DNA from: Leucobacter chromiiresistens
Lineage (GTDB): Bacteria > Actinomycetota > Actinomycetes > Actinomycetales > Microbacteriaceae
DNA length: 64,000 nucleotides
NCBI RefSeq assembly: GCF_900102345.1
Contig: NZ_FNKB01000001.1
Coordinates: forward strand, 1-64,000
Direction: 5' to 3'
A program made the translations under genes and the position numbers. Shown here piece after piece: positions 38,593 through 48,919 of the stretch. Every line of letters begins with the position of its first letter. The stretch's first letter is position 1. The notes beneath the pieces were generated by a model. It had not been told where the DNA came from. It did no database searches and saw only the letters and a list, made by a program, of their open reading frames with translations.

Positions 38593-38978
38593 TCGACCGG
38601 CACGAGGACGCAATCGAGTACGACCTGCTCAACGCGGGCTACTCGCTCGACGATCTCGGCCACTCGCTCTCATGGCGCCACCTCTGGGTGCTGACGCGCA
38701 GGTGGCAAACGCTGCCCGGCACTGCCACCTGCGCGGCCGTACAGGGCCGCGAGCACTGGGGCGTGGCAGAGCAGCTTCTCGCGGAAATCATCGACCTCCT
38801 GAACATCGGCAACTGGCAGCGCGCCGGCCGCAAGCATGCGGCGAAACCGAAGCGCTTTCCCCGCCCATGGGAGAAAGCGAAAGCCCAGAAGCTCGGGTCT
38901 GACCCGATCCCAGTATCGAAGTTCTCCGACTGGTGGGACAGCTTCACCGACAAGAAGAAGCGACGGAACCGGAGGTAG
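38538..38978 (+). CDS. Tail assembly chaperone, frameshift extension, copy B
   Basis: Same frame as 2288-2728, expressed as the C-terminal part of a gpGT-like fusion rather than from its own start. Confidence 0.8.
   Translation: MAGGVEHRPGGILALCRLIDRHEDAIEYDLLNAGYSLDDLGHSLSWRHLWVLTRRWQTLPGTATCAAVQGREHWGVAEQLLAEIIDLLNIGNWQRAGRKHAAKPKRFPRPWEKAKAQKLGSDPIPVSKFSDWWDSFTDKKKRRNRR
38565..38571 (+). other. Predicted programmed -1 frameshift site, copy B
   Basis: Second copy of GGGGGAA (2315-2321), leading from the 38221 frame into the 38538-38978 frame. Confidence 0.7.
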
Positions 38979-38981
38979 GTC

Positions 38982-41834
38982 ATGGCCGATGGGGTCGAGC
39001 TGGCAACAGCATGGGTGCGTCTCGTGCCGTCCGTCGAGGGAATCACCGACGGCATCACGAAGGCCGTCGTGCCGAGCATGGGGCCCGCGGGCAAGGATGC
39101 GGGGAAGCGCTTCGGTAGCGGCTTCAAGGGCGCGGCGAGCGGCTTCCTCACCGGCGCCGTGTTCCTCGGTGTTGCCGCCGGCGTGAAGTCGTTTGTCACC
39201 GAGTCCGTGAACTCGCTCGCGCGCATCGAGAAGATCAACACGCAGACCGAGACCGTCATCAAGTCCACGGGCAACGCAGCAGGGGTATCCGCGAAGCACG
39301 TGGAAGATCTCGCGGGCGCGCTCGAGAATACGACCGCGACCGAGGCCGAAGCCACGCAGGAGGGCGCGAACCTCCTCCTCACCTTCAAGAACATCCGAAA
39401 CGGTGTCGGGAAGGGCAACGACGTCTTCGATCAATCGACAAAGGCGCTCGTCGATATGTCGCGCGCGATGGGGACCGAGCCGAAGGCAGCCGCGATGCAG
39501 CTCGGCAAGGCGCTCAACGACCCGGTGAAGGGCATCACCCAGCTCACTCGCGTCGGCGTCACGTTCTCCGAAGAGCAGCAGAACACGATCAAGTCGATGG
39601 TCGAGATGGGCGACACCGCGGGCGCTCAGAAGATCATGCTCGAGGAGCTGAATTCACAGTTCGGCGGATCGGGCGAGGCGTACGCGAAGACGTACGCCGG
39701 GCAGATGGAGCTCCTCGGGCACTCGTTCGGGACGCTCGGCGAGACCATTATGGGTGCGGTCATGCCCGCGCTGCAGGGCTTTATGAGCGGGCTCGTGCCC
39801 GTGTTTCAGTGGCTCTCCGAGAACCAGGGGGTGCTGCTCGGCGTTGCGGCCGCGATCGGGGTAACGCTCGTCGCGGCGTTCGTCGCGTGGACGGCGTCGA
39901 TCTGGGCCTCAACGGTCGCGTTGCTCGCGAACCCGATGACGTGGATCGTCCTCGGCATCATGGCACTCATCGCGGCGATCGTGCTCCTGGTTGCGAACTG
40001 GGACACGGTCGTCGCGTGGATCAGTGAGGTGTGGGCGGGGTTCATCTCGTGGATCACGGGCGTCATCGACGGCTTCGTCGAGTGGTGGACGGGCGTCTGG
40101 TCCGCCATCACGCAGTTCTTCACGGACGTGTGGAACAACGTCGTGGCGTGGGTGACCGAGGTGTGGTCCGGCTTTATCTCCTGGATCACCGGCGTGATCG
40201 ACGGGTTCGTTGCCTGGTGGAACGGCATCTGGAACAGCGTCGGTCAGTTCTTCTCCGACGTCTGGACCAACGTGTCGAGCTTCTTCCGCGGCATCTGGGA
40301 CGGCATCGTCTCGTGGTTCCAGCAGAAGATCCTGTTCTGGCAGAACGTCTTCAAGGTCGGCCTCTACCTGTTCGTGTCGTTCTGGTCGAACACGTGGAAC
40401 AACATCACGAGCTTCTTCCGGGGAATCTGGAACGGCATCGTGTCCTGGTTCCAGGAGAAGATCGCGTTCTGGCAGACCGTGTTCCGCCTCTCGCTCGCGA
40501 TCCTGCGAGACACGTGGCAGAACATCTGGAACGGGATCAAGACGTTCTTCTCGAACATCTGGAACGGCATCAAGTCCGTGTTTATGACGATGATCAACTT
40601 CGTCAAGACCAAGCCCGTCGAAGCGTTCAAGGCCGCTCGCGACGCGATCGGCTCAGCGTGGAAGGGCATCCAGGAGCTCGCGAAGAAGCCGGTCCGGTTT
40701 GTCATCGACACCGTGATCAATGGCCTCATCGGGACCGTGAACAAGATCCTCCCGAAGGGGATGAAGATCCCGAAGATCGATCTCCCGAAGGGGTTCGCGG
40801 TCGGCGGCATCCTCCCCGGCATGTCGCGGATGAGCGACGGCGATAGCCAGCTCATCGCGGCCCGGCCGGGTGAGGGTGTCATGGTCTCCGAGGCCCTCCG
40901 CAGTTCGGCGGACAAGGCCGCGTTCCTCGCTGCCAACGCGGCGGGTCGGAAGGGTGTCGGCTTCGCGTCGATGCTGCAGGGCTTCGCGCGCGGCGGGCTG
41001 GTGAACCCGCTGCCGAAGGGCTCCTACTCGGTATCGCAGCCGTACCACGGCGGCCACAACGGCATCGACCTCGCCGCCGCCAGCGGCACCAGGGTCTACG
41101 CCGCGGCAGACGGCGTCGTGGGGCTCGCCGGGTCCGTCAACATGGGCGGCAACGAGGTCTACATCCAGCACGGCAACGGGCTGGGAACGCGCTACTCGCA
41201 CCTCTCCCGCTTCGCGACGTCGGCCGGCACGAAGGTGAAGGCCGGCAACGTGATCGGCTATGTCGGCTCGACCGGCATGTCGACGGGCCCTCACCTGCAC
41301 TACATGGTGCACAACCCGGGCGGCGGGGCCGTAAACTACGGCAGCCACGTGAACCCGGCACCGTACCTCGGCATCTACGGGAAAGACCTCGGAGAAGCCG
41401 GCGGTGCAGCGTCCATTCTCGACGGGCTTGTCGACTGGGCGGTCGGGAAGATCAAGAGCCAGTTCCCGGGCGGCGGCCTCTGGGTCGACGTCGCGACAGC
41501 TATGGCGAAGAACGCCGCCGGTCTCATGTCGAAGGCATTCAACCCGTTCGCAGCCGCGGACGGGCACACGGCGCTGTACGACGACGGCGGGTTCCTGCCG
41601 ACCGGTATCTCCCTCGTGGAGAACAAGACCGGCAGGCCGGAGCCAGTGTTCAGCCCCTCGCAGTGGTCCACGCTGCACGCCGCCGTCGACGCTCCCGAGC
41701 GCGGCGACGGCGAGGGCGTATTCCACCTGTATGACTCCGACGGTGTGCTGTTCGGCACCATCGACGGGCGCATCGCGGCCGCCTCTTCGGCGGGATCGGA
41801 TCGCGTCCTGAACGACAGATTGGGAGTTCGATAG
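38982..41834 (+). CDS. Tape measure protein with M23 peptidase domain, copy B
   Basis: Same 950-residue protein as 2732-5584, including the Trp-rich repeat region and the intact M23 zinc motifs GHNGIDL and HLHY. Even this long, internally repetitive gene shows no difference between copies, which speaks for a very recent duplication or a single phage read twice. Confidence 0.92.
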   Translation: MADGVELATAWVRLVPSVEGITDGITKAVVPSMGPAGKDAGKRFGSGFKGAASGFLTGAVFLGVAAGVKSFVTESVNSLARIEKINTQTETVIKSTGNAAGVSAKHVEDLAGALENTTATEAEATQEGANLLLTFKNIRNGVGKGNDVFDQSTKALVDMSRAMGTEPKAAAMQLGKALNDPVKGITQLTRVGVTFSEEQQNTIKSMVEMGDTAGAQKIMLEELNSQFGGSGEAYAKTYAGQMELLGHSFGTLGETIMGAVMPALQGFMSGLVPVFQWLSENQGVLLGVAAAIGVTLVAAFVAWTASIWASTVALLANPMTWIVLGIMALIAAIVLLVANWDTVVAWISEVWAGFISWITGVIDGFVEWWTGVWSAITQFFTDVWNNVVAWVTEVWSGFISWITGVIDGFVAWWNGIWNSVGQFFSDVWTNVSSFFRGIWDGIVSWFQQKILFWQNVFKVGLYLFVSFWSNTWNNITSFFRGIWNGIVSWFQEKIAFWQTVFRLSLAILRDTWQNIWNGIKTFFSNIWNGIKSVFMTMINFVKTKPVEAFKAARDAIGSAWKGIQELAKKPVRFVIDTVINGLIGTVNKILPKGMKIPKIDLPKGFAVGGILPGMSRMSDGDSQLIAARPGEGVMVSEALRSSADKAAFLAANAAGRKGVGFASMLQGFARGGLVNPLPKGSYSVSQPYHGGHNGIDLAAASGTRVYAAADGVVGLAGSVNMGGNEVYIQHGNGLGTRYSHLSRFATSAGTKVKAGNVIGYVGSTGMSTGPHLHYMVHNPGGGAVNYGSHVNPAPYLGIYGKDLGEAGGAASILDGLVDWAVGKIKSQFPGGGLWVDVATAMAKNAAGLMSKAFNPFAAADGHTALYDDGGFLPTGISLVENKTGRPEPVFSPSQWSTLHAAVDAPERGDGEGVFHLYDSDGVLFGTIDGRIAAASSAGSDRVLNDRLGVR

Positions 41835-44020
41835 TGGCTATCTCGTGGGGTCCGTATCAGAATCACGTCCGCCTCGGCATCGACGTGATCATGTCACCGA
41901 GCTCGGTCGGTACATCGACCAGCTCGGTGACGCTGACGGTGCGCACCTATGTGCAGATGGACGGCTCGTCGTCGATCTACTACAACGGGCTCTCGCTGTC
42001 GTTCTCCGGCTCATGGTCAGGTGGCACGTCCGTGAACGTGAACCTGGGGCCAGGGCAGTCCGCCCTGATCCACACTGCGACGTTCACGCGTGCCACTTCA
42101 TCCTCGAGTCAGGGACAGACGTTCAACGCGACGTTGTCGCATGTGTTCGGGTCGACGTCGATCTCGCGGGGGTTCACGATCCCCGCGAGACCGGCGGCGC
42201 CACCGCCGCGCCCGAATGCCCCCTCTGGGCTGAGCGCAGTTCGCAACTCGGATTCGCAGATCACGCTGACCTGGTCGCGCAACAGCACGTACACGAGTGT
42301 CATCGTGCAGCGCTCGACTGGGAACGGCACATGGACGCAGGTTGGCCGCCCCTCGGGGAACGCGTTTACATTCGTCGACCGCACGGTGAAGCCGAACGAG
42401 CGCTACTACTACCGCGTCTACGGCGTGAATGCGGGCGGGACGTCGCCGGTGTCCGGCACCGCGGGCCCGGTATACACGACACCGCGAATCCCCTCGCGCA
42501 TCACGGCGACCCGAGTTGCTGCCGGTATTCGTGTCAACGCAGAAGAGGGTGGCCGTCCACCGTACGCGGCGTCGTACGACATCATGGACGGCTCGACCTT
42601 GGTGGCGTCCAACGTCGCCCTGCCGTGGACGCATGCGAACCCGTCGCCGACCGCGCACGTGTACAAGGTGCGCGCAAGGATCGGGTCGCTGGCATCCGGG
42701 TGGTCGGTAGCGTCGAACGTCGTCGAGATCGCCGCACCTCCGAAGGCTCCGACAAACCTGTCCCCCAACGGGCAGGTGGTATCGAAGCTTGCGGTGCTGC
42801 TGCTGAGCTGGCGCCATAACCCGGTGGATGCCTCGGAGCAGACGGTGCGTCAGCTTCAATGGCGCAAAGCGGGCACCTCGGCCTGGACGGTGCTCACCGC
42901 GGTGTCTACGGACTCCGAAAGCGCAACCTTCGTCAGCTCTGAGGCCACCTTCGGAGAGGGTGACATCGAGTGGCAGGTGCGCACGAAGGGGCAGCACGCC
43001 GACTACAGCCCGTGGTCGGCGACAGCGACCTTCACGCTCACCTCACCGCCCAACGTCTCGATCACGTCACCGGTCTCGCCGTGGGACCAGGCGCGGGCGC
43101 TCGCCCGGTGGGACTACTCGCAGGATCTCGGCCGCCCGCAATCCTCGTGGGAAGCCGAGCTCTACGACGGCAACGACCTCCTCGTCGCGCGCCGGTCCGG
43201 CACCGGCGCAACGAACTCGGTGACGTTCCCCGACATGCTCACCGACGACGAAACGTACACCGTCAAGGTGCGCGCCGCGACGGGCACGCTCTGGTCCGAC
43301 TGGGACACGTTCACCTTCACCGTCTCGTTCGTGCCGCCCGCGCTCCCGAACATCTCGGGCGAATGGAGCGAGGACACCGGCGCCGTCACCCTCAGCGTCG
43401 GCGCCGGCGACCCCGTGCCTGGCGGGCCGCCGGTCGCAGAGACCGGCACGATCGACCTGCTGCGGTCCGTCGATAACGGCCAGGTGTGGGAGTCCGTGCT
43501 CGCCGACAGCCCCGATGTGAACCTGATCGTGGACGATCCCGAAGCGCTGTCGAACGGGCAGACGATGTACCGCGCGATCGCGTACGCGACCGTCACCGGG
43601 GCGTCGGCCTACGCCGACATCACGGTTCTGGCGCAGTCGCAGGCGCTCTGGCTCGGCGGCGGCGAGCAGTTCGGCCTCACGGCGCGCCTGCCGTACTCGC
43701 CCAAGGTGAAGGTCGACGCCGGCCGGGAGCGCTCGGTGCAGCGCTACGAGGGGCGCAGCCGAGGCGTTGCGTACGCCGGCGAGCAGGTGACGCGCGTCGT
43801 CGACGCGTCCGGGGCGCTCATCGAGAGCGATGACGCGAACGCGACGGTGGCGCTGCTCGAGGAGCTCGCGCAGGATCCGTCACCGCTGCACCTGTACCGA
43901 GACCCGGACGGGCGCCGCATCTACGGGGTGCTCGGCTCGATCTCGCTCCCCCGCAACGGCGGCAACGCCGCGGCGATCATGTGGGGCTGGTCGTTCCAGC
44001 TCGAAGAGACCGACCGATAA
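41834..44020 (+). CDS. Distal tail protein with fibronectin III modules, copy B
   Basis: Same 728-residue protein as 5584-7770, GTG start sharing one base with the tape measure stop. Confidence 0.8.
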   Translation: MAISWGPYQNHVRLGIDVIMSPSSVGTSTSSVTLTVRTYVQMDGSSSIYYNGLSLSFSGSWSGGTSVNVNLGPGQSALIHTATFTRATSSSSQGQTFNATLSHVFGSTSISRGFTIPARPAAPPPRPNAPSGLSAVRNSDSQITLTWSRNSTYTSVIVQRSTGNGTWTQVGRPSGNAFTFVDRTVKPNERYYYRVYGVNAGGTSPVSGTAGPVYTTPRIPSRITATRVAAGIRVNAEEGGRPPYAASYDIMDGSTLVASNVALPWTHANPSPTAHVYKVRARIGSLASGWSVASNVVEIAAPPKAPTNLSPNGQVVSKLAVLLLSWRHNPVDASEQTVRQLQWRKAGTSAWTVLTAVSTDSESATFVSSEATFGEGDIEWQVRTKGQHADYSPWSATATFTLTSPPNVSITSPVSPWDQARALARWDYSQDLGRPQSSWEAELYDGNDLLVARRSGTGATNSVTFPDMLTDDETYTVKVRAATGTLWSDWDTFTFTVSFVPPALPNISGEWSEDTGAVTLSVGAGDPVPGGPPVAETGTIDLLRSVDNGQVWESVLADSPDVNLIVDDPEALSNGQTMYRAIAYATVTGASAYADITVLAQSQALWLGGGEQFGLTARLPYSPKVKVDAGRERSVQRYEGRSRGVAYAGEQVTRVVDASGALIESDDANATVALLEELAQDPSPLHLYRDPDGRRIYGVLGSISLPRNGGNAAAIMWGWSFQLEETDR

Positions 44021-44035
44021 CAGGAAGGGGGCGGC

Positions 44036-45073
44036 ATGGACCTCACAGGAGCGCGCCGCCCCCGGTGGCTGTACACCCTCCTCGACGCCGCGGACGTGCC
44101 GCTGCGCGCGCTCGACGGCGTGAAGGGCGGCAGCTGCGAGGTCGCCGCGACCACTCGTCTCGGCGGCTCCGCATCGCTCACGATCGACGATCGCGGACAG
44201 AATATCGACTGGATGAGCCACCGGGTGCGCATCACCTACGATCCCGGCATCCGAGGCGTCGAAGCGTGGCCGATCGCCACGATGCTCTTCACCACCCCGA
44301 AGACCCGCCACGGCATGATCGTCACCCAAACGGTCGACCTGCTCTCGAAGATGTCGATCATCGACGAGGACTCCGTCGCGGCGCGCTTCAGCCTCGCCGC
44401 CGGAACTCCCATCATCCCCGCGGTCGTGAGCCTCATCCAGTCCACCGGCGAGACCCGCATCGCGGTCACCGACTCCGATGCGACGCTCACGAACGCGATG
44501 GTGTGGGAGCCGGCGGAGTCGAAGCTCACCATTATTAACGACCTGCTCGATGCCGCCGGTTACTGGGCGCTGTGGTGCGACGGCAGCGGACAGTTCCGCG
44601 TCGAGCCCTACATCGCGCCGGCCGACCGCGCGGTGTCGTTCGTGTTCGAGGCCGGCGAGGTGTCGATCCACTCCCCTGAATGGGATCAGGAGCAGGATCT
44701 CTCCTCCGTGCCGAACCGGTACATCGTCGTCGGCACCGGCTCCGACAGCGCGCCCGCGCTCTCCGCGGAGGCGATCAACGAAGACCCCGAATCGCCGTAC
44801 TCGGTGCAGAACCGGGGCCGCGTGATCACCCGCTCCGAGACCGGCGCCGAAGGCACCCTGCCCGTCCTGCAAGCCCTCGCGCAACGCCGACTCCGCGACG
44901 CCATGTCACCCGTCGCGAAGCTCGCCGTATCCCACGCGATCGTCCCCCTCGACCCCAACGACGTCGTCGACTTCCGACCACGCAACGCCGACCCCGCCCG
45001 CGCGACCATCCAGCGCATGTCCTACGGACTCACATTCGACGGCCAATGCTCTGCCGAGTGGAGGGAGGTGTGA
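44036..45073 (+). CDS. Minor tail protein (Gp37-like), copy B
   Basis: Same 345-residue tail-tip protein as 7786-8823. Confidence 0.72.
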   Translation: MDLTGARRPRWLYTLLDAADVPLRALDGVKGGSCEVAATTRLGGSASLTIDDRGQNIDWMSHRVRITYDPGIRGVEAWPIATMLFTTPKTRHGMIVTQTVDLLSKMSIIDEDSVAARFSLAAGTPIIPAVVSLIQSTGETRIAVTDSDATLTNAMVWEPAESKLTIINDLLDAAGYWALWCDGSGQFRVEPYIAPADRAVSFVFEAGEVSIHSPEWDQEQDLSSVPNRYIVVGTGSDSAPALSAEAINEDPESPYSVQNRGRVITRSETGAEGTLPVLQALAQRRLRDAMSPVAKLAVSHAIVPLDPNDVVDFRPRNADPARATIQRMSYGLTFDGQCSAEWREV

Positions 45074-45075
45074 GC

Positions 45076-45606
45076 ATGCCCGACGTCCTCGCACCGATCG
45101 TCGATCGGATCGCCGCGCTCGCCGCAGCGGTCCGCGGTGCCCCTCACTTCGAGTGGGGCACCGTGGCGTCTTCGTCACCGCTCACGGTGCAACTCGACGG
45201 CGACAGCGAGCCGATGCTCGGTACCCCCTCAAGGCTCGTTTCGAACTTGTCCCCCGGTGAACGGGTGCTCGTCATGATTCAGAACCGCCGCGCGACAGTA
45301 GTCGGCCGCGGCGGCGGGACCGTATACCGGAGCGGTGAGGTACTGGTCTCCACCGGAACCCTCACCAACATCAGCGGCACGGGCACCTATGGAACGACGC
45401 TCACCTTCACAGTCCCTGCAGTCCCCCCACCCGGCTGCGCCGTCCGTGTTGAAGCCCTTCGTGTCGGCACCGGATACGGGAGCATCGCACTCGTAAGCCA
45501 AGCCCCTGGGGTATCAAGCACGACCGTGACTATCCGCTTCACACAAGTTGGGGCGGGCACAGCTCAGACGCTCACCGTTCGCTGGGAGATCGTCCCGAAC
45601 TCGTAG
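45076..45606 (+). CDS. Small minor tail protein, copy B
   Basis: Same 176-residue protein as 8826-9356; ATG two bases after the preceding stop. Confidence 0.65.
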   Translation: MPDVLAPIVDRIAALAAAVRGAPHFEWGTVASSSPLTVQLDGDSEPMLGTPSRLVSNLSPGERVLVMIQNRRATVVGRGGGTVYRSGEVLVSTGTLTNISGTGTYGTTLTFTVPAVPPPGCAVRVEALRVGTGYGSIALVSQAPGVSSTTVTIRFTQVGAGTAQTLTVRWEIVPNS

Positions 45607-45616
45607 AAGGAGCCCC

Positions 45617-45916
45617 ATGGCTGACTATCTCACTCAAGCAACGCTCGCTGAGGACTCACTGCTTCTCGCGCGCATCGCAGCATGCGCTTTCGAAGAAGGA
45701 CTTGCCCGGCCGCCTGCAGCCGATCCCCGCGAATGGGCGCGCGCGCAAGCCTGGGCCTTCGCAACCCAACCGGGATGGGATGAGGCAGTGCTCCGTGCGA
45801 ACGGCAACATCCAGGCGGGAGTGACAGACGAAATGATCCGCGTCGCTGCTCACAACATCGTCACTACCCACCCGCCAGCGGCTTCTCCCGAAGAACCCTC
45901 GATCCCCGCCGAGTAG
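45617..45916 (+). CDS. Hypothetical phage protein before endolysin, copy B
   Basis: Same 99-residue helical protein as 9367-9666; family not recognised. Confidence 0.7.
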   Translation: MADYLTQATLAEDSLLLARIAACAFEEGLARPPAADPREWARAQAWAFATQPGWDEAVLRANGNIQAGVTDEMIRVAAHNIVTTHPPAASPEEPSIPAE

Positions 45917-45951
45917 CGGGGCACTCTCGTTCCCATAGAAAGGAGTAGCGC

Positions 45952-46590
45952 ATGACTGGAGTCATCTGGCCTGCGGTCAAGCCGCGAGTCACCGAAGAAG
46001 CCGGCACCCGCAACGGCACTCACACGGGCATCGATCTCGCTGCCGAGCGCGGAGATCCGGTCCTTGCACCGTTTGACGGGACCGTCGTGTTTGTCGGCGG
46101 AGACGGCGCATCCGGTCGCCTCTGGCTCGGTGATCGGTGGCTGTACCCCAACGGGCAAGGCCGCACGGTCGAAATCCAACGCGCGGACGGGCTCATCTCC
46201 CGTGTCGGCCACCTCGAGGGATACAACGTGCGCGTGGGCGACAAGGTGCGCGCCGGCGACGTCACCGGGTACGCGGGTGACTCCGGTTACTCGACCGGCG
46301 TGCACATCCACTGGGAGCTGCGCTGGGACCGCGCATGGAACGGCGGCCGCTGGATCAACCCGCGCAGCGTCGCACCCACGACGTTCACCGCACAACAGTC
46401 ACTCACCACGATTCACGAGGAGGAAGACATGCTCATCAATCTGCGAGGCAAGACGGGCTCACACAAGGCCGGGCTCTACCTGTTCAAGGGTGGCAAGGCC
46501 ACGTACCGAGGGAAGAAGCAGAGCGGTTTCCCGACGCTGAGCGACCTGACGATCATCGCCGGTCTGTTCAAGGAGTACAAGCTCTCATGA
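45952..46590 (+). CDS. Endolysin, M23 family peptidase, copy B
   Basis: Same 212-residue lysin as 9702-10340 with zinc motifs HTGIDL and HIHW and a basic C-terminal module. Confidence 0.88.
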   Translation: MTGVIWPAVKPRVTEEAGTRNGTHTGIDLAAERGDPVLAPFDGTVVFVGGDGASGRLWLGDRWLYPNGQGRTVEIQRADGLISRVGHLEGYNVRVGDKVRAGDVTGYAGDSGYSTGVHIHWELRWDRAWNGGRWINPRSVAPTTFTAQQSLTTIHEEEDMLINLRGKTGSHKAGLYLFKGGKATYRGKKQSGFPTLSDLTIIAGLFKEYKLS

Positions 46591-46688
46591 GCGCGACGGT
46601 GGTGGTGCTGCTGGTCGCCGCGTTCTGTCTCGTGGTTCTCGGCGGCATCATCGCTGTCCGGCAGTGGTTCGAGCGGCGGTCCAAATGA
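46587..46688 (+). CDS. 33-residue membrane protein of the lysis cassette, copy B
   Basis: Same single-helix protein as 10337-10438, ATGA-coupled on both sides. Confidence 0.7.
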   Translation: MSATVVVLLVAAFCLVVLGGIIAVRQWFERRSK

Positions 46689-47068
46689 CAGAACCCATTT
46701 GGGTCGCCCTCATCGTCGCGATGCAGGGTGTCGTAGTCGCTCTCATCAGCAAGGTCACGATCGATGCGCGCCGCACGAAGCGATCGACTGAGGCCGTCAA
46801 AGAGCAAGTCGCGAACTCGCACGTGCTCCCGAACGGCGAGCCGTACAACCTGCGCGACAACATCGACCACAACCAGTTGGCCGTGCTCGGCGAGATTCGA
46901 GGCATCCGCCGTGACATCGGCCGGCTCGACCAGCGTGACATCGAGCGCGGCCGCGAGATGCGCGAACTGCACGTCAAGATCGACGAGCTCGGAACGGCCG
47001 ACCGCGGCGCAGCCGACCGTCTCACCAACATCGAGGACACTCTCGACCTACGAAAGGACCGCCCGTAA
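46685..47068 (+). CDS. Membrane-anchored coiled-coil protein, copy B
   Basis: Same 127-residue protein as 10435-10818, N-terminal anchor and charged helix. Confidence 0.72.
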   Translation: MTEPIWVALIVAMQGVVVALISKVTIDARRTKRSTEAVKEQVANSHVLPNGEPYNLRDNIDHNQLAVLGEIRGIRRDIGRLDQRDIERGREMRELHVKIDELGTADRGAADRLTNIEDTLDLRKDRP

Positions 47069-47370
47069 TGGAGATCCAGATTCCCGCGATCCCCGCCGGC
47101 GTACTGACGCTCCTCGCGTTCTTCAGCCCGTTCGCGATCGCGCTCATCAACCACCCGAGCTGGCCTTCAGGTTCCAAGCGCATCGTATCGATCGTCGTGA
47201 GTGTCGTGCTCGCCGCGATCGTGCTCGTGCTGTACTTCGTGATGACGGGCGACGTCGTGCCGCACTGGCCCGTGTTCGTGCTTCTCGCGATCGTCGTGCA
47301 GCAAGCCGCCTACGCACTCATACTGAAGACCTCCGCGAAGAACATCGAAGGAAAGTACGGCGCGCACTGA
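47068..47370 (+). CDS. Holin, copy B
   Basis: Same 100-residue, three-helix membrane protein as 10818-11120. Confidence 0.8.
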   Translation: MEIQIPAIPAGVLTLLAFFSPFAIALINHPSWPSGSKRIVSIVVSVVLAAIVLVLYFVMTGDVVPHWPVFVLLAIVVQQAAYALILKTSAKNIEGKYGAH

Positions 47371-47390
47371 GCGCCCTCTCCCAAGACATT

Positions 47391-47429
47391 GCGCCCCCTC
47401 CTAGCCTCCGGGCTGGGAGGGGGCGCTTT
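47391..47429 (+). terminator. Late operon terminator, copy B
   Basis: Second copy of the 16-bp TCCG-loop terminator at 11141-11179. Confidence 0.85.
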
Positions 47430-47549
47430 CGTCGTTCTCCGATGCCCCTTCTAGTGTCAAGGCCTGCATCTCCTTCCCTCGGCCCGCTCTACTGGAATGT
47501 GAAGGATGCCAACGGCCGACGCTGGCCACCGACGGAAGGACGACCACTC

Positions 47550-47900
47550 ATGGGATCGATCAGGTACGACGGACTCACGATTCACTTCAACGACCGCCTG
47601 CTTGCGCACATGCAGGTAGTCATCGTGCAGAAGATCATGCGTGAGGAATCGTTCCTCATGGCTTGGAAGAATGGGACGAGCGCGGGCGAGGGCCGCACCG
47701 CGATCTGGATAGCTCCAAGCACGCGACTGACGTTCAGCTTCGAGGAGAGTGAGATGCCGGACATGGATGAGGAGTGGTTGCAGCGCCTCGGCGAGTCCGC
47801 GAACTCGAACACGGGAATGATCGTGACTGAGGCAGACGGATCGTTGGCTCGCGCAGAAGCAGCAGACACTCCATACCCGGGAAATCTGCCGGATGCTTAG
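47550..47900 (+). CDS. DUF7882-type accessory protein 1, copy B
   Basis: Same 116-residue protein as 11300-11650; paralogue of the next gene; function unknown. Confidence 0.75.
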   Translation: MGSIRYDGLTIHFNDRLLAHMQVVIVQKIMREESFLMAWKNGTSAGEGRTAIWIAPSTRLTFSFEESEMPDMDEEWLQRLGESANSNTGMIVTEADGSLARAEAADTPYPGNLPDA

Positions 47901-47992
47901 ACCAGAAAGCAACCCGTTCGCTGGCCAATACTCCATATCCTGAAGTGAATCAACCCCTGACCTATTTTGTTTTCAATGCCAAGATTTGGCGT

Positions 47993-48322
47993 ATGGGGTA
48001 TTTGAAACACGGTGGACGGGAATACGAATTTGAAGACAGGTTGCTCGCGCACCTGCAGTTCGTGATCGGGCAGAAACTGAAAAAGCAGGAGAGCTTCTTC
48101 CTGAGCTGGAATAAGGCCCACGATCAGGGCGATGGAAGGGTGTCGGTATGGTTGTCGCCCTACACGGGCGTCGCATTCCATTTCTCCGGTAGCCGGGAGC
48201 CCGAGCTGAGCAAGGCGTGGGTTCGGGCGCTCAACGCGCTGGCGCACACGCCCCGGGGGCTTCTCGCGATCAGCGAAGACGAAGCCAATAGGTTCGTGAA
48301 GAACAATCCCGACCTGACGTAA
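47993..48322 (+). CDS. DUF7882-type accessory protein 2, copy B
   Basis: Same 109-residue protein as 11743-12072, with the same A+T-rich leader. Confidence 0.75.
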   Translation: MGYLKHGGREYEFEDRLLAHLQFVIGQKLKKQESFFLSWNKAHDQGDGRVSVWLSPYTGVAFHFSGSREPELSKAWVRALNALAHTPRGLLAISEDEANRFVKNNPDLT

Positions 48323-48328
48323 GACTAA

Positions 48329-48368
48329 AAGGACGGTCCCTCTCGGAGTTCTGAGAGGGACCGTCCTT
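48329..48368. terminator. Bidirectional terminator after DUF7882 pair, copy B
   Basis: Second copy of the perfect 16-bp stem at 12079-12118. Confidence 0.85.
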
Positions 48369-48486
48369 CGTCGTATCCCGGTTGATGTATGGGGTACACG
48401 GTAGCCCGGGGCGACGCGACCAGAGTGCAACACTGCACACCGTCTGAGTAAGCCGTTGACCTCTCCGCGGAGCAGAAGCTATAGGC

Positions 48487-48774
48487 TCACGTGTGCAACG
48501 GCCCGCCTCCATTCGGCGGCCCCGACGTCTTCCGCTGCGCATGCGCAATGTGCGCCGCATTGTCGTACAGCACCGACGCGTCCGCCTGCTCGAGCGTCGG
48601 GAAGATACCCGTCATGCGCCGCTGCGCCGGATCGAGAGCCCACTTCAGCACCAGGAACCGCGCCTCACCCGTCGTGTCCGTGACGCGGTTCACGATCGCG
48701 GTCGGGTGATCCTTCGCGCTGCGCATGATCACCCACGTGTCCGCGTCGAGGCGGACCGGTGCAGGTCTACTCAT
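48487..48774 (-). CDS. Small hypothetical protein on the opposite strand, copy B
   Basis: Same 95-residue frame as 12237-12524 (MSRPAPVRLDADTW start chosen; 48783 and 48930 are in-frame alternatives). Confidence 0.55.
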   Translation of the reverse strand: MSRPAPVRLDADTWVIMRSAKDHPTAIVNRVTDTTGEARFLVLKWALDPAQRRMTGIFPTLEQADASVLYDNAAHIAHAQRKTSGPPNGGGPLHT

Positions 48775-48919
48775 GCGCAGCATCGTACGTCGTGCCGTCG
48801 ACACTGGGACGGCAGGGTGATCTTCCGGGTGATCTCGTGTCGTCTGCGCATCAGTCTGTGGCACGCTAGGGAGAAGTCGGATCGCGTCGGTGCGGTCCTC
48901 TGAATAGATCGGAATCGCA